Positions 19,260 to 29,300 of a stretch of 64,000 nucleotides of DNA are shown piece by piece; position 1 is the stretch's first letter; every line of letters starts with the position of its first letter. A program made the position numbers and the translations under genes. The notes under the pieces are model-generated. The model searched no databases. It saw only the letters and a program-made list of their open reading frames with translations, and was not told where the DNA came from. Source of the stretch: Brevundimonas bacteroides DSM 4726 (GTDB lineage Bacteria > Pseudomonadota > Alphaproteobacteria > Caulobacterales > Caulobacteraceae); the NCBI RefSeq assembly GCF_000701445.1, contig NZ_JNIX01000009.1, positions 186,001 through 250,000 of the forward strand, read 5' to 3'.

Positions 19260-20126
19260 GTGACCGCTCCCAACTCCGTCATCACCCTGTCCGGCAACGG
19301 CATCACCACGCCCGTCGTCATCGGCGGCGGCGCCCGCATCGCCTTCATCGCCGGCCCCTGCCAGCTCGAAAGCCGACAGCACGCCTTGGAAATGGCCCAT
19401 GCGCTGAAGGAGATCGGCCAGCGGCTGAACGTCGGCATCATCTACAAGACCAGCTTCGACAAGGCGAACCGGACCTCGGCCACGGCCGCGCGGGGCATCG
19501 GCCTTGAAGGCGCCCTGCCCATCTTCGCCGAGATCCGCGAGGTCACCGGCCTGCCGGTCCTGACCGACGTCCACAACGAGGAGCAGTGCGGCATCGCGGC
19601 CCAGGCCGTAGATGTGCTCCAGATCCCGGCCTTCCTCAGCCGCCAGACCGACCTGCTGCTGGCCGCCGCCGCGACGGGCAAGGCCATCAACATCAAGAAG
19701 GGCCAGTTCCTGGCCCCCTGGGACATGAAGAACGTCATCGCCAAGGTCGTCGGCGCGGGCAATCCGAACGTCATGGCCTGCGAGCGGGGCGCTAGCTTCG
19801 GCTACAATACGCTCGTCAGCGATATGCGGGCCCTGCCGGTGCTGCGCGACATCGGCTGCCCAGTGGTGTTCGACGCGACCCACAGCGTCCAGCAGCCGGG
19901 CGGGCAGGGGACCTCATCCGGCGGCCAGCGCGAGTTCGTGCCGGTGCTGGCCCGCGCCGCCGTGGCCGTCGGCGTCGATGCGGTCTTCATGGAGACCCAC
20001 CAGGACCCCGACCACGCCCCGTCCGACGGCCCCAACATGGTGCCCCTGTCGGAGTTCGAGGCTCTGGCCGCCGACCTGATCGCCTATGACGACCTGTCCA
20101 AGGCCCGGATGGCGAAGGCGGCCTGA
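19260..20126 (+). CDS. kdsA: 3-deoxy-8-phosphooctulonate synthase (Kdo-8-P synthase)
   Basis: 288 residues from the GTG at 19260, with GGAAAG 7 nt upstream; a TTG at 19245 is in frame. Key blocks: [58 protein letters not shown] and [16 protein letters not shown]. It condenses PEP with arabinose-5-phosphate to make Kdo-8-P for the LPS inner core. The C after the N-terminal strand (GPCQ) is consistent with the metal-dependent type, but this needs an alignment. hldE and hldD lie downstream. Confidence 0.96.
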   Translation: MTAPNSVITLSGNGITTPVVIGGGARIAFIAGPCQLESRQHALEMAHALKEIGQRLNVGIIYKTSFDKANRTSATAARGIGLEGALPIFAEIREVTGLPVLTDVHNEEQCGIAAQAVDVLQIPAFLSRQTDLLLAAAATGKAINIKKGQFLAPWDMKNVIAKVVGAGNPNVMACERGASFGYNTLVSDMRALPVLRDIGCPVVFDATHSVQQPGGQGTSSGGQREFVPVLARAAVAVGVDAVFMETHQDPDHAPSDGPNMVPLSEFEALAADLIAYDDLSKARMAKAA

Positions 20127-20215
20127 TCTCTGAAAATCGCCGTGCGTCCGAAAATGGCGTAGCGGCGCTGTATCTTCGCGATGGGCCCAAGCTTCGGTTT
20201 GTCGAAACGGACTTC

Positions 20216-20260
20216 TTGGACTCCCTGCACTCCTTGGACTCCCTGGACTCCTTGGACTCG
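20216..20260 (+). repeat. Five 9-bp tandem repeats (TTGGACTCC type) rich in GANTC
   Basis: Units in order: TTGGACTCC, CTGCACTCC, TTGGACTCC, CTGGACTCC, TTGGACTCG. Four of the five contain GACTC, a GANTC site as methylated by CcrM in Caulobacterales. A run of six T's follows at 20262. The array lies in the 193-bp gap between kdsA and hldE; the rest of that gap shows nothing else recognisable. The same unit reappears at 45920-45937. Confidence 0.9.
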
Positions 20261-20319
20261 CTTTTTTCAGGCAGCCTGTGCGGTTGTCTCGACGCTCCAC
20301 GCACTTTAGCTGAGGGTTC

Positions 20320-21777
20320 ATGACGGATGCGAACCTCGACCTCGGCGGATTGCAGGCGCTGCTGGACAAGGCGCGCAGTCTGGCGATCGCTTGCGTCGGC
20401 GACCTCATGCTGGACCGCTATGTTTACGGCGAGGTCAGCCGGATTTCGCCGGAGGCACCCATTCCCGTCCTGCGCGCCCGCCGCATGGTCGCCATGCCCG
20501 GCGGCGTCGGCAATGTGGCGCGCAACGTCGCGGCGCTCGGCGCCACCGCTCGACTTGGCGGGGTTGCGGGTGACGATGCGCCCGGCGCCGAGCTGGCCTC
20601 GCTGGTCTCCGCCGAGGCGCGGATCGAGGATTTCATTGCCCGAACGGCGGCGGGCGGCACCATCGTCAAGACGCGCTATGTCTCCGGCGGCCAGCAGCTG
20701 ATGCGCCTCGACGAAGAGGAGCCGGTTGTCGGCGCCTTCGAACGCGACGACGTGTTTTCAAACGCTTCGGCCATTCTCCTGTCAGACTACGCCAAGGGCG
20801 TCGTCACCGAGCGCCTGATCCGCTCGGCCCTGTGGCAAGCCCAGAACGCGGGCGTCCCCGTCATCGTCGACCCCAAGGGCCGCGATTTCGCCCGCTACGG
20901 CGCCGTCGACGTCATCAAGCCCAACGCGTCGGAGCTGGCCGGCGCCACCGGCCTGCCGGTCGAGACCGACGCCGAGGTCGAGGCGGCGCTGTCCGCCCTG
21001 CTGGAGACCACCACGGCCAAGGCAATTGTCGTCACCCGGGCGGGCAAGGGCATGAGCCTGATGCGGCGCGGCGGCGCCGTCCGCCACTTCCCCGGACGGG
21101 CGCGCGAGGTGTTCGACGTCTCCGGCGCCGGCGACACCGGGCTCGCGGCGCTGGGTCTCGCGCTGGGGGCCGGGGCCTCGCTGGAGCAGGCGGTGCAGCT
21201 GGCGATCCTCGCGTCCGGCGTCGTCGTGGGTAAGAGCGGCACGGCCGTGGTCACCCCCGCCGAACTGGTCAAGGCCGAGGTCAGCCAGCACGCGGGAGCT
21301 GCGATGGCCAAGGTCACCGGCCTCGACGATCTCGCCGCCGAGGTCGAGGCCTGGCGGGCCCAGGGCCTGAAGATCGGCTTCACCAACGGCTGCTTCGACA
21401 TCCTGCACCGCGGCCACGTCGCCTATCTGGCCCAGGCGCGCAGTTGGTGCGACCGTCTGGTGGTCGCCTTGAACACCGACGCGTCGGTCCGCGCGCTGAA
21501 GGGCGAGGGGCGGCCGGTCAATGACCTCGACAGCCGCGCCGTCGTCATCGGCGGCCTGGCCAGCGTGGACCGCGTGACGTCCTTCGACGATCCGACGCCC
21601 ATCCGACTGATCGAACGGCTGCGGCCCGACGTCCTGATCAAGGGCGCGGACTACACCCGCGAGGGCGTCGTGGGCCGCGACCTGGTCGAGAGCTGGGGCG
21701 GAGAGGTGCGGCTGGCCGCCTTCACCGACGGATTCTCGACGACCAAGACCATCGAGACGATGAAGGGATCGGCATGA
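20320..21777 (+). CDS. hldE: Bifunctional heptose-7-P kinase / heptose-1-P adenylyltransferase
   Basis: 485 residues in two domains. The first is a PfkB-type kinase with GDLMLDRYVYGEV, PGGVGNVARNVAALGA and the catalytic region FDVSGAGDTGLAALG. The second, from about residue 345, is a nucleotidyltransferase with FTNGCFDILHRGH and DVLIKGADYT. It makes ADP-heptose precursor for LPS inner core. The ATG start is at 20320, after the repeat array. The stop overlaps hldD as ATGA. Confidence 0.95.
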   Translation: MTDANLDLGGLQALLDKARSLAIACVGDLMLDRYVYGEVSRISPEAPIPVLRARRMVAMPGGVGNVARNVAALGATARLGGVAGDDAPGAELASLVSAEARIEDFIARTAAGGTIVKTRYVSGGQQLMRLDEEEPVVGAFERDDVFSNASAILLSDYAKGVVTERLIRSALWQAQNAGVPVIVDPKGRDFARYGAVDVIKPNASELAGATGLPVETDAEVEAALSALLETTTAKAIVVTRAGKGMSLMRRGGAVRHFPGRAREVFDVSGAGDTGLAALGLALGAGASLEQAVQLAILASGVVVGKSGTAVVTPAELVKAEVSQHAGAAMAKVTGLDDLAAEVEAWRAQGLKIGFTNGCFDILHRGHVAYLAQARSWCDRLVVALNTDASVRALKGEGRPVNDLDSRAVVIGGLASVDRVTSFDDPTPIRLIERLRPDVLIKGADYTREGVVGRDLVESWGGEVRLAAFTDGFSTTKTIETMKGSA

Positions 21778-22772
21778 GGCGGGCGGTCGTGGTCACGGGT
21801 GGGGCCGGCTTCATCGGCTCCAACATCGTCTCGCGCCTGTGCGCCGACGATCGCTGGGACGTCATCGTCTGCGACCGGCTGGAGAGCGCCGAGCTGGGCA
21901 AGTGGCGCAACATCGCCAAGTCCCCCATCGCCGACTTCTGGCAGCCGGAAGAACTGTTCCAGCAGCTGGACCGCCACGTCGATCGGGTGACCGCCATCGT
22001 CCACATGGGGGCCATTTCCTCGACGACCGAGCAGGACGCGGACCTGATCCTGCGCACCAACTTCAGCCTGTCGCGCGATCTGTGGGACTGGTGCGCGCTG
22101 AACGACACGCGGTTCATCTACGCCTCGTCCGCCGCCACCTACGGCGACGGTTCGGCGGGGTTCGAGGACGCCGACGATCTTGCGTCCATCTCTCGGCTTC
22201 AGCCGCTAAACGCTTATGGATACTCAAAGAAGCTGTTCGACCAATACGCGGTGCGGGAGGCTTCCCGCGACCATGCGCCCAAGCAGTGGGCGGGGCTGAA
22301 GTTCTTCAACGTCTACGGCCCCAACGAAGGGCACAAGGGAGGGATGAAGTCCGTCATCGCCCAGATCTGGCCCAGGGTCGCGGCGGGAGAGACCGTCAGC
22401 CTGTTCCGCTCGCATCACCCGGACTACGCCGACGGTGGCCAGCTCCGCGACTTCGTCTTCGTCGACGACGTTGTGGCCATCGTCGACTGGCTGCTGTGCG
22501 AGGATCACCTGAGCGGGATCTTCAACGCCGGTTCGGGTCAGGCCCGATCCTTCCTCGACCTCGCGAACGCCACCTTCGCCGCCGCCGGCAAGGAGCCCCG
22601 CGTCGCCTACATCGACATGCCCGAGGCCATCCGCGACCGGTACCAGTACTTCACCCGGGCCCCGATGGACCGGGTGCGCTCCCTCGGCTTCTCTGGCCAG
22701 TCGACGCCGCTGGAAGAGGGTGTGCGTCGCTACGTGCAGACGTATCTGAGCCAAGCGGACCCCTATCGGTGA
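21774..22772 (+). CDS. hldD: ADP-L-glycero-D-manno-heptose 6-epimerase
   Basis: 332 residues, extended short-chain dehydrogenase fold. NAD(P) binding is marked by VVTGGAGFIGSNIV, then HMGAIS, YASSAATYGDG and the catalytic Tyr-Lys in NAYGYSKKLFDQ, followed by KFFNVYGPNEGHKGGMKS. It epimerises ADP-heptose made by HldE. The 4-bp overlap with hldE shows translational coupling. Confidence 0.96.
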   Translation: MRRAVVVTGGAGFIGSNIVSRLCADDRWDVIVCDRLESAELGKWRNIAKSPIADFWQPEELFQQLDRHVDRVTAIVHMGAISSTTEQDADLILRTNFSLSRDLWDWCALNDTRFIYASSAATYGDGSAGFEDADDLASISRLQPLNAYGYSKKLFDQYAVREASRDHAPKQWAGLKFFNVYGPNEGHKGGMKSVIAQIWPRVAAGETVSLFRSHHPDYADGGQLRDFVFVDDVVAIVDWLLCEDHLSGIFNAGSGQARSFLDLANATFAAAGKEPRVAYIDMPEAIRDRYQYFTRAPMDRVRSLGFSGQSTPLEEGVRRYVQTYLSQADPYR

Positions 22773-22779
22773 GGGCCTG

Positions 22780-23886
22780 GTGATCCTGCCCCGGCTGACG
22801 CTACGCCAGTGGATCGGCTGGACCGGGTTCGCCCTGGTCTTCCTGCTGACGGCGGCCGTGGCGGTGTGGCGGGGCGACATCCTCCGGGCCGGGCTGGACC
22901 CGCAGATCCCGTTCCAGACCTATGACCCTCCGCCCGCGCCGGACTACGCGGACGCGACCGCCTGGGCCCTCCGCGATGTGCGTACGCCAGGCGCGGGGCC
23001 AGCGGCCGTCTTCTTCCTGCACTCCACCACCTATGACGGCGGCAAGGAATGGAACGGTCTGATCGGCGACCCCGACGCGGACGCCTATCTCCAGCGCGTC
23101 GTTCTTCCGAACTACGCGGGCCCCTTCGCGCGGACCGGCTCCGTCAGCGCTCCGCGCTATCGTCAGGCCTCGCTCTACACGCGGCTGACGCTGCGGGACG
23201 ACGCGCGCGACGCTCGGGCCTTCGCCTATGGCGACGTGTTGACCGCTTTTGACACCTGGCTGGCGGCGCATCCGACGGGACCGCTGGTGCTGGCAGGTGT
23301 TGAGCAGGGCGGGGAGCTGATCGACCGTCTGGTGCGCGAGCGGATCGCGCCCGATCCGGCGCTGAGCGAACGGGTCGCCGCCGTCTATCTGATGGACGTC
23401 ATCGTGGCGCGCGATCCCCTGTCGCCGTCACTGCCCGCCTGCGCCACCGCCACCAGCATCGGCTGCGTCGTCGCCTGGTCTGGCGTGGACGAGAAGAACG
23501 ACGGTGCCGCCCAGCGCCGCCTGCGTCGGGCCCTGATCTGGAACGGCAACGGCCGTCTGGTGGACCTCGCGGGGCGTCCGGCGCTTTGCGTCAACCCGGT
23601 CAGCGGGGCCGCCGACGGATCCGCCGTGCCCGCGCGTCGCCACCACGGCGCCGCCAACGCCACGGGGCTGGAGTGGGGCGTGCGGCCCGCCTTCATCGAC
23701 CGGGCGGTGGCGACCCAATGCCGAGACGGCATCCTGCGCCACACCGAGCTGACGACCGAATCTTTCCGCGAGGTCGGCGACTGGGCGGATCGGAGGAAAG
23801 CGCGCCAATACAATCTGTTCTATGCCGATATTGAGTCTGACGTTGAGCGACGCCTGAACGTCTGGATGGCCTCCAACGCGGGCTAG
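22780..23886 (+). CDS. DUF3089 domain protein (alpha/beta-hydrolase-like, no nucleophile Ser seen)
   Basis: 368 residues from GTG. A TM segment (about 14-31, TGFALVFLLTAAVAVW) anchors a periplasmic alpha/beta-hydrolase fold of the DUF3089 type: FFLHSTTYDGGKEWN, then APRYRQASLYT and LTAFDTWLAAH. At the nucleophile elbow the sequence is LAGVEQGGE, with Glu where family members usually have Ser in GHSQG. So a hydrolase activity of the usual kind is doubtful. It follows hldD by 7 bp and likely shares its message. The TAG forms CTAG with the recG stop. Confidence 0.8.
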   Translation: MILPRLTLRQWIGWTGFALVFLLTAAVAVWRGDILRAGLDPQIPFQTYDPPPAPDYADATAWALRDVRTPGAGPAAVFFLHSTTYDGGKEWNGLIGDPDADAYLQRVVLPNYAGPFARTGSVSAPRYRQASLYTRLTLRDDARDARAFAYGDVLTAFDTWLAAHPTGPLVLAGVEQGGELIDRLVRERIAPDPALSERVAAVYLMDVIVARDPLSPSLPACATATSIGCVVAWSGVDEKNDGAAQRRLRRALIWNGNGRLVDLAGRPALCVNPVSGAADGSAVPARRHHGAANATGLEWGVRPAFIDRAVATQCRDGILRHTELTTESFREVGDWADRRKARQYNLFYADIESDVERRLNVWMASNAG

Positions 23887-25973
23887 TCCAGCGCCGCTCG
23901 TTCGGTCTTCCAGTCGAACAGCGCCTCCAGCACCTGGATCGCCTTGCCGCGCTCCGACAGCAGATCGGGGTCGCGGCCAAGCACCAAGCGCGCGTCGTCC
24001 GCGGCAGCCAGAAGCAGGGCCCGGTGTCGGATCGGATCGGCGAAGCGATAGGCCGGGAATCCGCTCTGCCTCAGACCCAAGGGATCGCCGCCGCCCCGCA
24101 GCCGGAAATCCTCCTCGGCGATCTCGAAGCCGTCCTCGGTGCGGCGCAGCGTCTCCAGCCTCTGGCGCGCCGTCTCGCCCAAGCCGCCATCCTCGCCGCC
24201 GTAGAGCAGGATGCAGGCGCTGGCCTTGGCCCCCCGGCCGACCCGGCCGCGCAGCTGGTGCAGCTGGGCCAGGCCGAAGCGGTCGGCGTGCTCGATGACC
24301 ATGATGGAGGCGTTGGGCACGTCTACTCCGACCTCGACCACGGTCGTGGCGACCAGCACCGGCAGGCGGCCGTCTGCGAAGTCGGCCATCACGGCTTCCC
24401 GCTCCGCTCCCGGCATCTGGCCATGCGCGAGACCGACCTCGGCGCCCAGAAGGCGGCGCAGATCGACGGCGCGCGCCGCCGCAGCCGCCAGATCGACGGC
24501 TTCGGATTCGGCCACCAGCGGACAGATCCAGTAGGCCTGCGCCCCGCTCTCGACCGCCGCCTTCAGCCGCTTGGCCACCTCGCCGATGCGGGCCAGCGGC
24601 AGGACGGCGGTGGCCACGGGCGTGCGGCCGGGCGGCTTCTCCGTCAGGCGACTGACGTCCAGCTCGCCGTACTGGGTCAGCTCCAGGGTGCGCGGGATCG
24701 GCGTGGCCGACATGGTCAGCAGATGGACGCCGCCGGTCCGCGGATCGCCCTTGGCCTGGAGCCGGGCCCGCTCGTTGACACCGAACCGGTGCTGCTCGTC
24801 GATGACCGCCAGCCCCAGCCGGTCGAACCGCACCGCGTCCTGGAACAGGGCGTGGGTGCCGATCGCCACCCGCGCCTCGCCGGACGCCAGGGCCGCCAGT
24901 TTCTCGCGTCGCTCCGCCGGGGTGTCGCGTCCGGTCAGCAGGATCGCGGGCGCTCCGGCCGCTTCCAGCATCGGGCCGAGCCGCTGATGGTGCTGACGCG
25001 CGAGGATCTCGGTCGGGGCCATCAGGGCGGACTGGAAGCCGCTGGAGGCCGCGTCGGCCATGGCCAGCGCCGCCACGGCGGTCTTGCCCGAGCCCACGTC
25101 GCCCTGCAGCAGCCGCCCCATCTGCTCGCCCGACGCCAGGTCGCGACGGACTTCGCCCACCGCCTGATCCTGCGCCCCGGTCAGGCGGAAGGGCAGGGCG
25201 GACAGCAGCGCCTCCGACACCACGCCCGGCCGGATCACGGGAGCCGGCGTGATCTGTCGCGCCCGTCGACGTCGCGCCAAAGCCAGTTGGTGCGCCAGGA
25301 GCTCGTCATAGGCCAGCCTCTGCCGGACCGGCGCATCGGCTTCCAGATCGAGCTCGATCGACGGCGCATGCAGGGCCTCAATCGCCGCCCGCCAGCCGAG
25401 CCACCGTTGTTTCGCCAGCCATGCGGCGTCCTGCCACTCCGGGAACTCGGGCGCGGCGGCCAACGCCGACAGGGCGATCTTGCGCACCTGCCGCGAGGTG
25501 ATCCCCTGCGTCGCCGGATAGACAGGCTCGACCGCCGGAATCTCCTCGCCCTTGTCCAGCGGGACGATCCAGTCGGGGTGAACGATCTGGACCTCGTTGT
25601 TGTAGCGCTCGACCTTGCCCGACACGAGGCGGCGCTCGCCGCGCGGCAGTTGGCGCTCGATGTGCTGGGGGCTGCCGCCGAACCAGATCAGGTGGACGAA
25701 GCCGGTGTCGTCGCTGGCTCGCACCTTCAGCGGCGCGCCCGGCCGGTTTGGGGCGACCATGCGATCGACGACGATGTCGAACACGCCGACCTGGCCTTCC
25801 ACCGCATCAATCGCCGTGGTGCGACGGCGCGTGATCACCCCCGTCGGCGCCAGGAACAGCACGTCGCGCACCAGCGGCCCGGCCAGCTTCTGCACCAGCG
25901 GCAGGGTGCGCGGACCGACGCCCTTCAGCGAGCCGACCTCCGCGAACAGGGGAAACAGAATCTCCGGGCGCAT
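23883..25973 (-). CDS. recG: ATP-dependent DNA helicase RecG
   Basis: 696 residues from the ATG at 25973 (MRPEILFPLFAEVGSLKGVG). The wedge/OB domain is followed by two helicase lobes: LLQGDVGSGKTAVAALAM (Walker A), VIDEQHRFGVNERA (motif II), LLTMSATPIPRTLELTQYG and VVEVGVDVPNASIMVIEHAD. RecG remodels stalled forks and Holliday junctions. The frame is open upstream to 26102 but the conserved start is at 25973. It diverges from sdhE-mfd. Confidence 0.96.
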   Translation of the reverse strand: MRPEILFPLFAEVGSLKGVGPRTLPLVQKLAGPLVRDVLFLAPTGVITRRRTTAIDAVEGQVGVFDIVVDRMVAPNRPGAPLKVRASDDTGFVHLIWFGGSPQHIERQLPRGERRLVSGKVERYNNEVQIVHPDWIVPLDKGEEIPAVEPVYPATQGITSRQVRKIALSALAAAPEFPEWQDAAWLAKQRWLGWRAAIEALHAPSIELDLEADAPVRQRLAYDELLAHQLALARRRRARQITPAPVIRPGVVSEALLSALPFRLTGAQDQAVGEVRRDLASGEQMGRLLQGDVGSGKTAVAALAMADAASSGFQSALMAPTEILARQHHQRLGPMLEAAGAPAILLTGRDTPAERREKLAALASGEARVAIGTHALFQDAVRFDRLGLAVIDEQHRFGVNERARLQAKGDPRTGGVHLLTMSATPIPRTLELTQYGELDVSRLTEKPPGRTPVATAVLPLARIGEVAKRLKAAVESGAQAYWICPLVAESEAVDLAAAAARAVDLRRLLGAEVGLAHGQMPGAEREAVMADFADGRLPVLVATTVVEVGVDVPNASIMVIEHADRFGLAQLHQLRGRVGRGAKASACILLYGGEDGGLGETARQRLETLRRTEDGFEIAEEDFRLRGGGDPLGLRQSGFPAYRFADPIRHRALLLAAADDARLVLGRDPDLLSERGKAIQVLEALFDWKTERAALD

Positions 25974-26047
25974 CGCCTGCGACCATAGCGGTCGCGGCGA
26001 CGCTGGCGAAACGGGCAGGGGAACGCTATCTGCCACGGCTTGTTGGA

Positions 26048-26395
26048 ATGATGGACCGGGCAAGGATTCTTGTGGCCGAACACGACGCGCGCGCCGAAAC
26101 ACCCTCTGATCCTCGCCGCGAGCGGCTGGGGCGGCTGACCTTCCGCGCCTGGCGTCGGGGCTTCCGCGAGGCCGATCTGGTGCTCGGGCCCTTCATGGAG
26201 GCCGAGGGCGCGGCTCTGTCGGACGCCGAACTCGACGCCTTCGAGGCTCTGCTGGCCGAGGACGACCACGACCTCTACGCCTGGATCATCGAGACCAGGC
26301 CCACGCCCCCGCCGCACGAGACCCCGCTGATAACCCGCCTGCGCGCCTTCATGCGCACCCATGTCTCAGCCGCGGTCGCCGAGGGAGCGGGCTGA
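26048..26395 (+). CDS. sdhE: FAD assembly factor SdhE (succinate dehydrogenase)
   Basis: 115 residues. It contains RLTFRAWRRGFREADLVLGPF, the RGxxE-type motif needed to attach FAD to SdhA, and DAFEALLAEDDHDLYAWI. The protein is somewhat longer than the usual 80-90 residues at both ends. Two ATG codons in a row (26048, 26051) could serve as start. Its TGA overlaps the mfd ATG by one base. The adjacent recG/mfd arrangement is common in alphaproteobacteria. Confidence 0.92.
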   Translation: MMDRARILVAEHDARAETPSDPRRERLGRLTFRAWRRGFREADLVLGPFMEAEGAALSDAELDAFEALLAEDDHDLYAWIIETRPTPPPHETPLITRLRAFMRTHVSAAVAEGAG

Positions 26396-29300
26396 TGGAC
26401 GGGACCCAGATCGAACGTCGCACGGACCAGACCCTGGGCGGGGCGCCCGAGGGCATGGATGCCTTGGTCATCGCCGAGCGGCTGAAGGCGTCCAGCGGCG
26501 TCGCCGTGTTCGTGGCGCGGGACGCCACGCGCGCCACGGCCTTCAAGCAGGCGTTCGGCTTCTTCGCCAAGGACGTTCAGGTTCTTGAGTTTCCGGCCTG
26601 GGACTGCCTGCCGTATGACCGGCTCAGCCCGACATCCGGCGTCTCCGCCGAACGCATGGCGGCGCTGACGACGCTGGCCCGGCGCGAGGCCGATGCGCGC
26701 GAGCCCCTGCTGGTCGTCACCACGGTCGCCGCCGCCATGCAGCGCACGCCGCCGCGCGAGATCACCTGCGCCGCTGGCTTCGAGGCCGTGGTCGGGCTCG
26801 ATCTCGACCTCCAGGCGCTGGAGACCTACTTCGCCATCAACGGCTATGTCCGCGCCTCGACCGTCAGCGACCGTGGCGAGTTCGCCGTGCGTGGCGGGGT
26901 GGTCGACGTCTTCCCGCCCGGTTTCCCCGAGCCCGTGCGACTGGACATGTTCGGCTCCGAGCTGGAATCGATCCGCACCTTCGATCCGGAGACCCAGCGC
27001 TCGACCGGCCAGCTGCGCGAGGTCTCGCTGTCGCCGGTGTCCGAGGCCCTGCTGGACGCCGACAGCATCAGCCGCTTCCGCAGCAGCTATCTCAACCTGT
27101 TCGGGGCGCCCGGCGAGGACCCGATGTACGCCTCGGTCAGCGAAGGCAGCCGCCGTCAGGGGTTCGAGCACTGGCTGCCCCTTCTCTACGACCGGCTGGA
27201 GACCCTGTTCGACTATCTGCCAGATCGGGCTTCGATCTTCGTCGATCATCAAGCCGACGCCGCCCGCGCCGACCGTTGGAACCTGACCAAGGACGCCTAC
27301 GAAGCCCGTCAGGAGGCGTCGAAAGCCAAGGGCGGAGGGGCCAATCGTGCCCTGCCGCCGGAGCGTCTGTATCTGCCCGAGGAGGAATGGAACGGCGCGC
27401 TCGCCGGTCGGTCCGTCCGGCGCTTCAGCCCGTTCGACGGCGGAGCCGAGGACGCGGGCGGTCGGCTGGGTCGCACCTTCGCCGCCGAACGCGCCCAGGA
27501 CAGCGTCAACCTGTTCGAGGCCGTCGCCGCCCATGCCGGCAAGCTCAAGGCCGAGGGCAAGAAGGTCCTGTTCGCCAGCTGGACGGAGGGTTCGTCGGAC
27601 CGTCTCGGCGTCATGCTGTCCGACCACGGTCTGGAGCCAGTCGTCGCCGTCCGCGACTGGGCCGATGTGCAGGCGGCGTCCAGGGACCTGTTCCTGCGCG
27701 CCGTCCTGTCGGTGGAGCACGGCTTCGTCACCGACGACGTCGCCGTCATCTCCGAAACCGACATCCTCGGCGACCGCCTCGCGCGGCCCAAGCGCAAGCG
27801 CAGGGCGTCGAATTTCCTGGCGGAGGCCTCGGCGCTCACGACCGGCGACCTCGTCGTCCACCTCGACCACGGCATCGGCCGCTATGAGGGGCTGAAGACC
27901 CTGGAGATCCAGGAGGCGCCGCACGACTGCCTCGAGCTTCTCTACGCGGGTGACAGCAAGCTCTATCTGCCCGTTGAAAACATTGACCTCCTGACCCGAT
28001 ACGGCGCGGAATCCGACGACGTCCAGCTGGATCGTCTGGGCGGGGCCGGCTGGCAGGCGAGGAAGGCCAAGGCCAAGCAGCGGCTGCGCGACATGGCCGA
28101 GGGCCTGATCGCTCTGGCCGCCAAACGCGCGCTCAAGACCGGCGACGCGATCACTCCGCCGCAGGGCCTGTTCGACGAGTTCTGCGCCCGTTTCCCCTAC
28201 GAGGAGACCGACGACCAGCTGAACGCCATCGGCGACGTGCTGGAGGACCTGGGCAAGGGGTCGCCGATGGATCGCCTGATCTGCGGCGATGTCGGCTTCG
28301 GCAAGACCGAGGTGGCCATTCGAGCGGCCTTCGTGGTGGCCATGAGCGGGCAACAGGTGGCCATCGTCTGTCCGACGACGCTCCTCGCGCGTCAGCACTT
28401 CAAGACGTTCAGCGAACGGTTCGCCGGCTGGCCGATCAAGGTGCGGCACCTGTCGCGGATGGTCACGGCCAAGGAGGCGGCCGAGACGCGTGCGGGCCTG
28501 AAGGACGGTAGCTTCGAGATCGTCGTCGGCACCCATGCGGTGCTGTCCGATCAGGTCGGCTTCAAGGACCTGGGCCTCGTCATCGTCGACGAGGAGCAGC
28601 ACTTCGGCGTCAAGCACAAGGAGAAGCTCAAGAGCCTCCGCGCCAACGTCCACCTGCTGACGCTGACCGCCACGCCCATTCCGCGCACCCTGCAGATGGC
28701 GCTGTCGGGCATCCGCGAGATGTCGATCATCGCCACGCCGCCGGTCGATCGTCTGGCGGTCCGCACCTATGTCGCGCCGTGGGATCCGGTGATGGTGCGC
28801 GAGGCCCTGCTGCGCGAGAAGTATCGCGGCGGCCAGGCCTTCTACGTCTGTCCGCGCCTGTCGGACCTGCCCGACATCGAAGCGTTCCTCCGCGTCCAGG
28901 TGCCCGAGATCAAGTTCGTCGTCGGCCACGGCCAGATGAGCCCGACCCAGCTCGAAGACGTGATGAGCGCATTCTACGACGGCAGCTACGACGTGCTGGT
29001 CTCGACCACCATCGTCGAAAGCGGCATCGACATTCCGACCGCCAACACCTTGATCGTGCACAGGGCCGACATGTTCGGCCTAGCCCAGCTGCACCAGATC
29101 CGGGGGCGCATCGGGCGGTCCAAGGCCCGCGCCTTCGCCTATCTGACGACCGATCCGAACAAGCCCATGACCCTGTCGGCCGAGCGGAGACTGCAGGTGC
29201 TCCAGTCGCTCGACAACCTCGGCGCCGGCTTCCAGCTGGCCAGCCACGATCTGGATCAGCGCGGCGGCGGCAATCTGCTGGGCGACGAACAGTCGGGCCA

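Noticed and set aside
20216..20260. Possible CRISPR array
   Set aside because: Units of 9 bp are contiguous with no spacers, and there are no cas genes.
20181..20309. 42-codon frame across the 9-bp repeat array (TPWTPWTPW repeats)
   Set aside because: The repeated residues come from the DNA repeat; no ribosome site and no sign of selection.
24024..25988. Plus-strand 654-codon frame across recG
   Set aside because: Low-complexity Arg/Gln/Gly translation opposite a clear RecG; a shadow frame.
26275..29061. Antisense 928-codon reading frame inside mfd
   Set aside because: High-GC DNA leaves long stop-free antisense frames. The sense strand encodes full Mfd with all motifs, and the antisense translation shows no recognisable domain.
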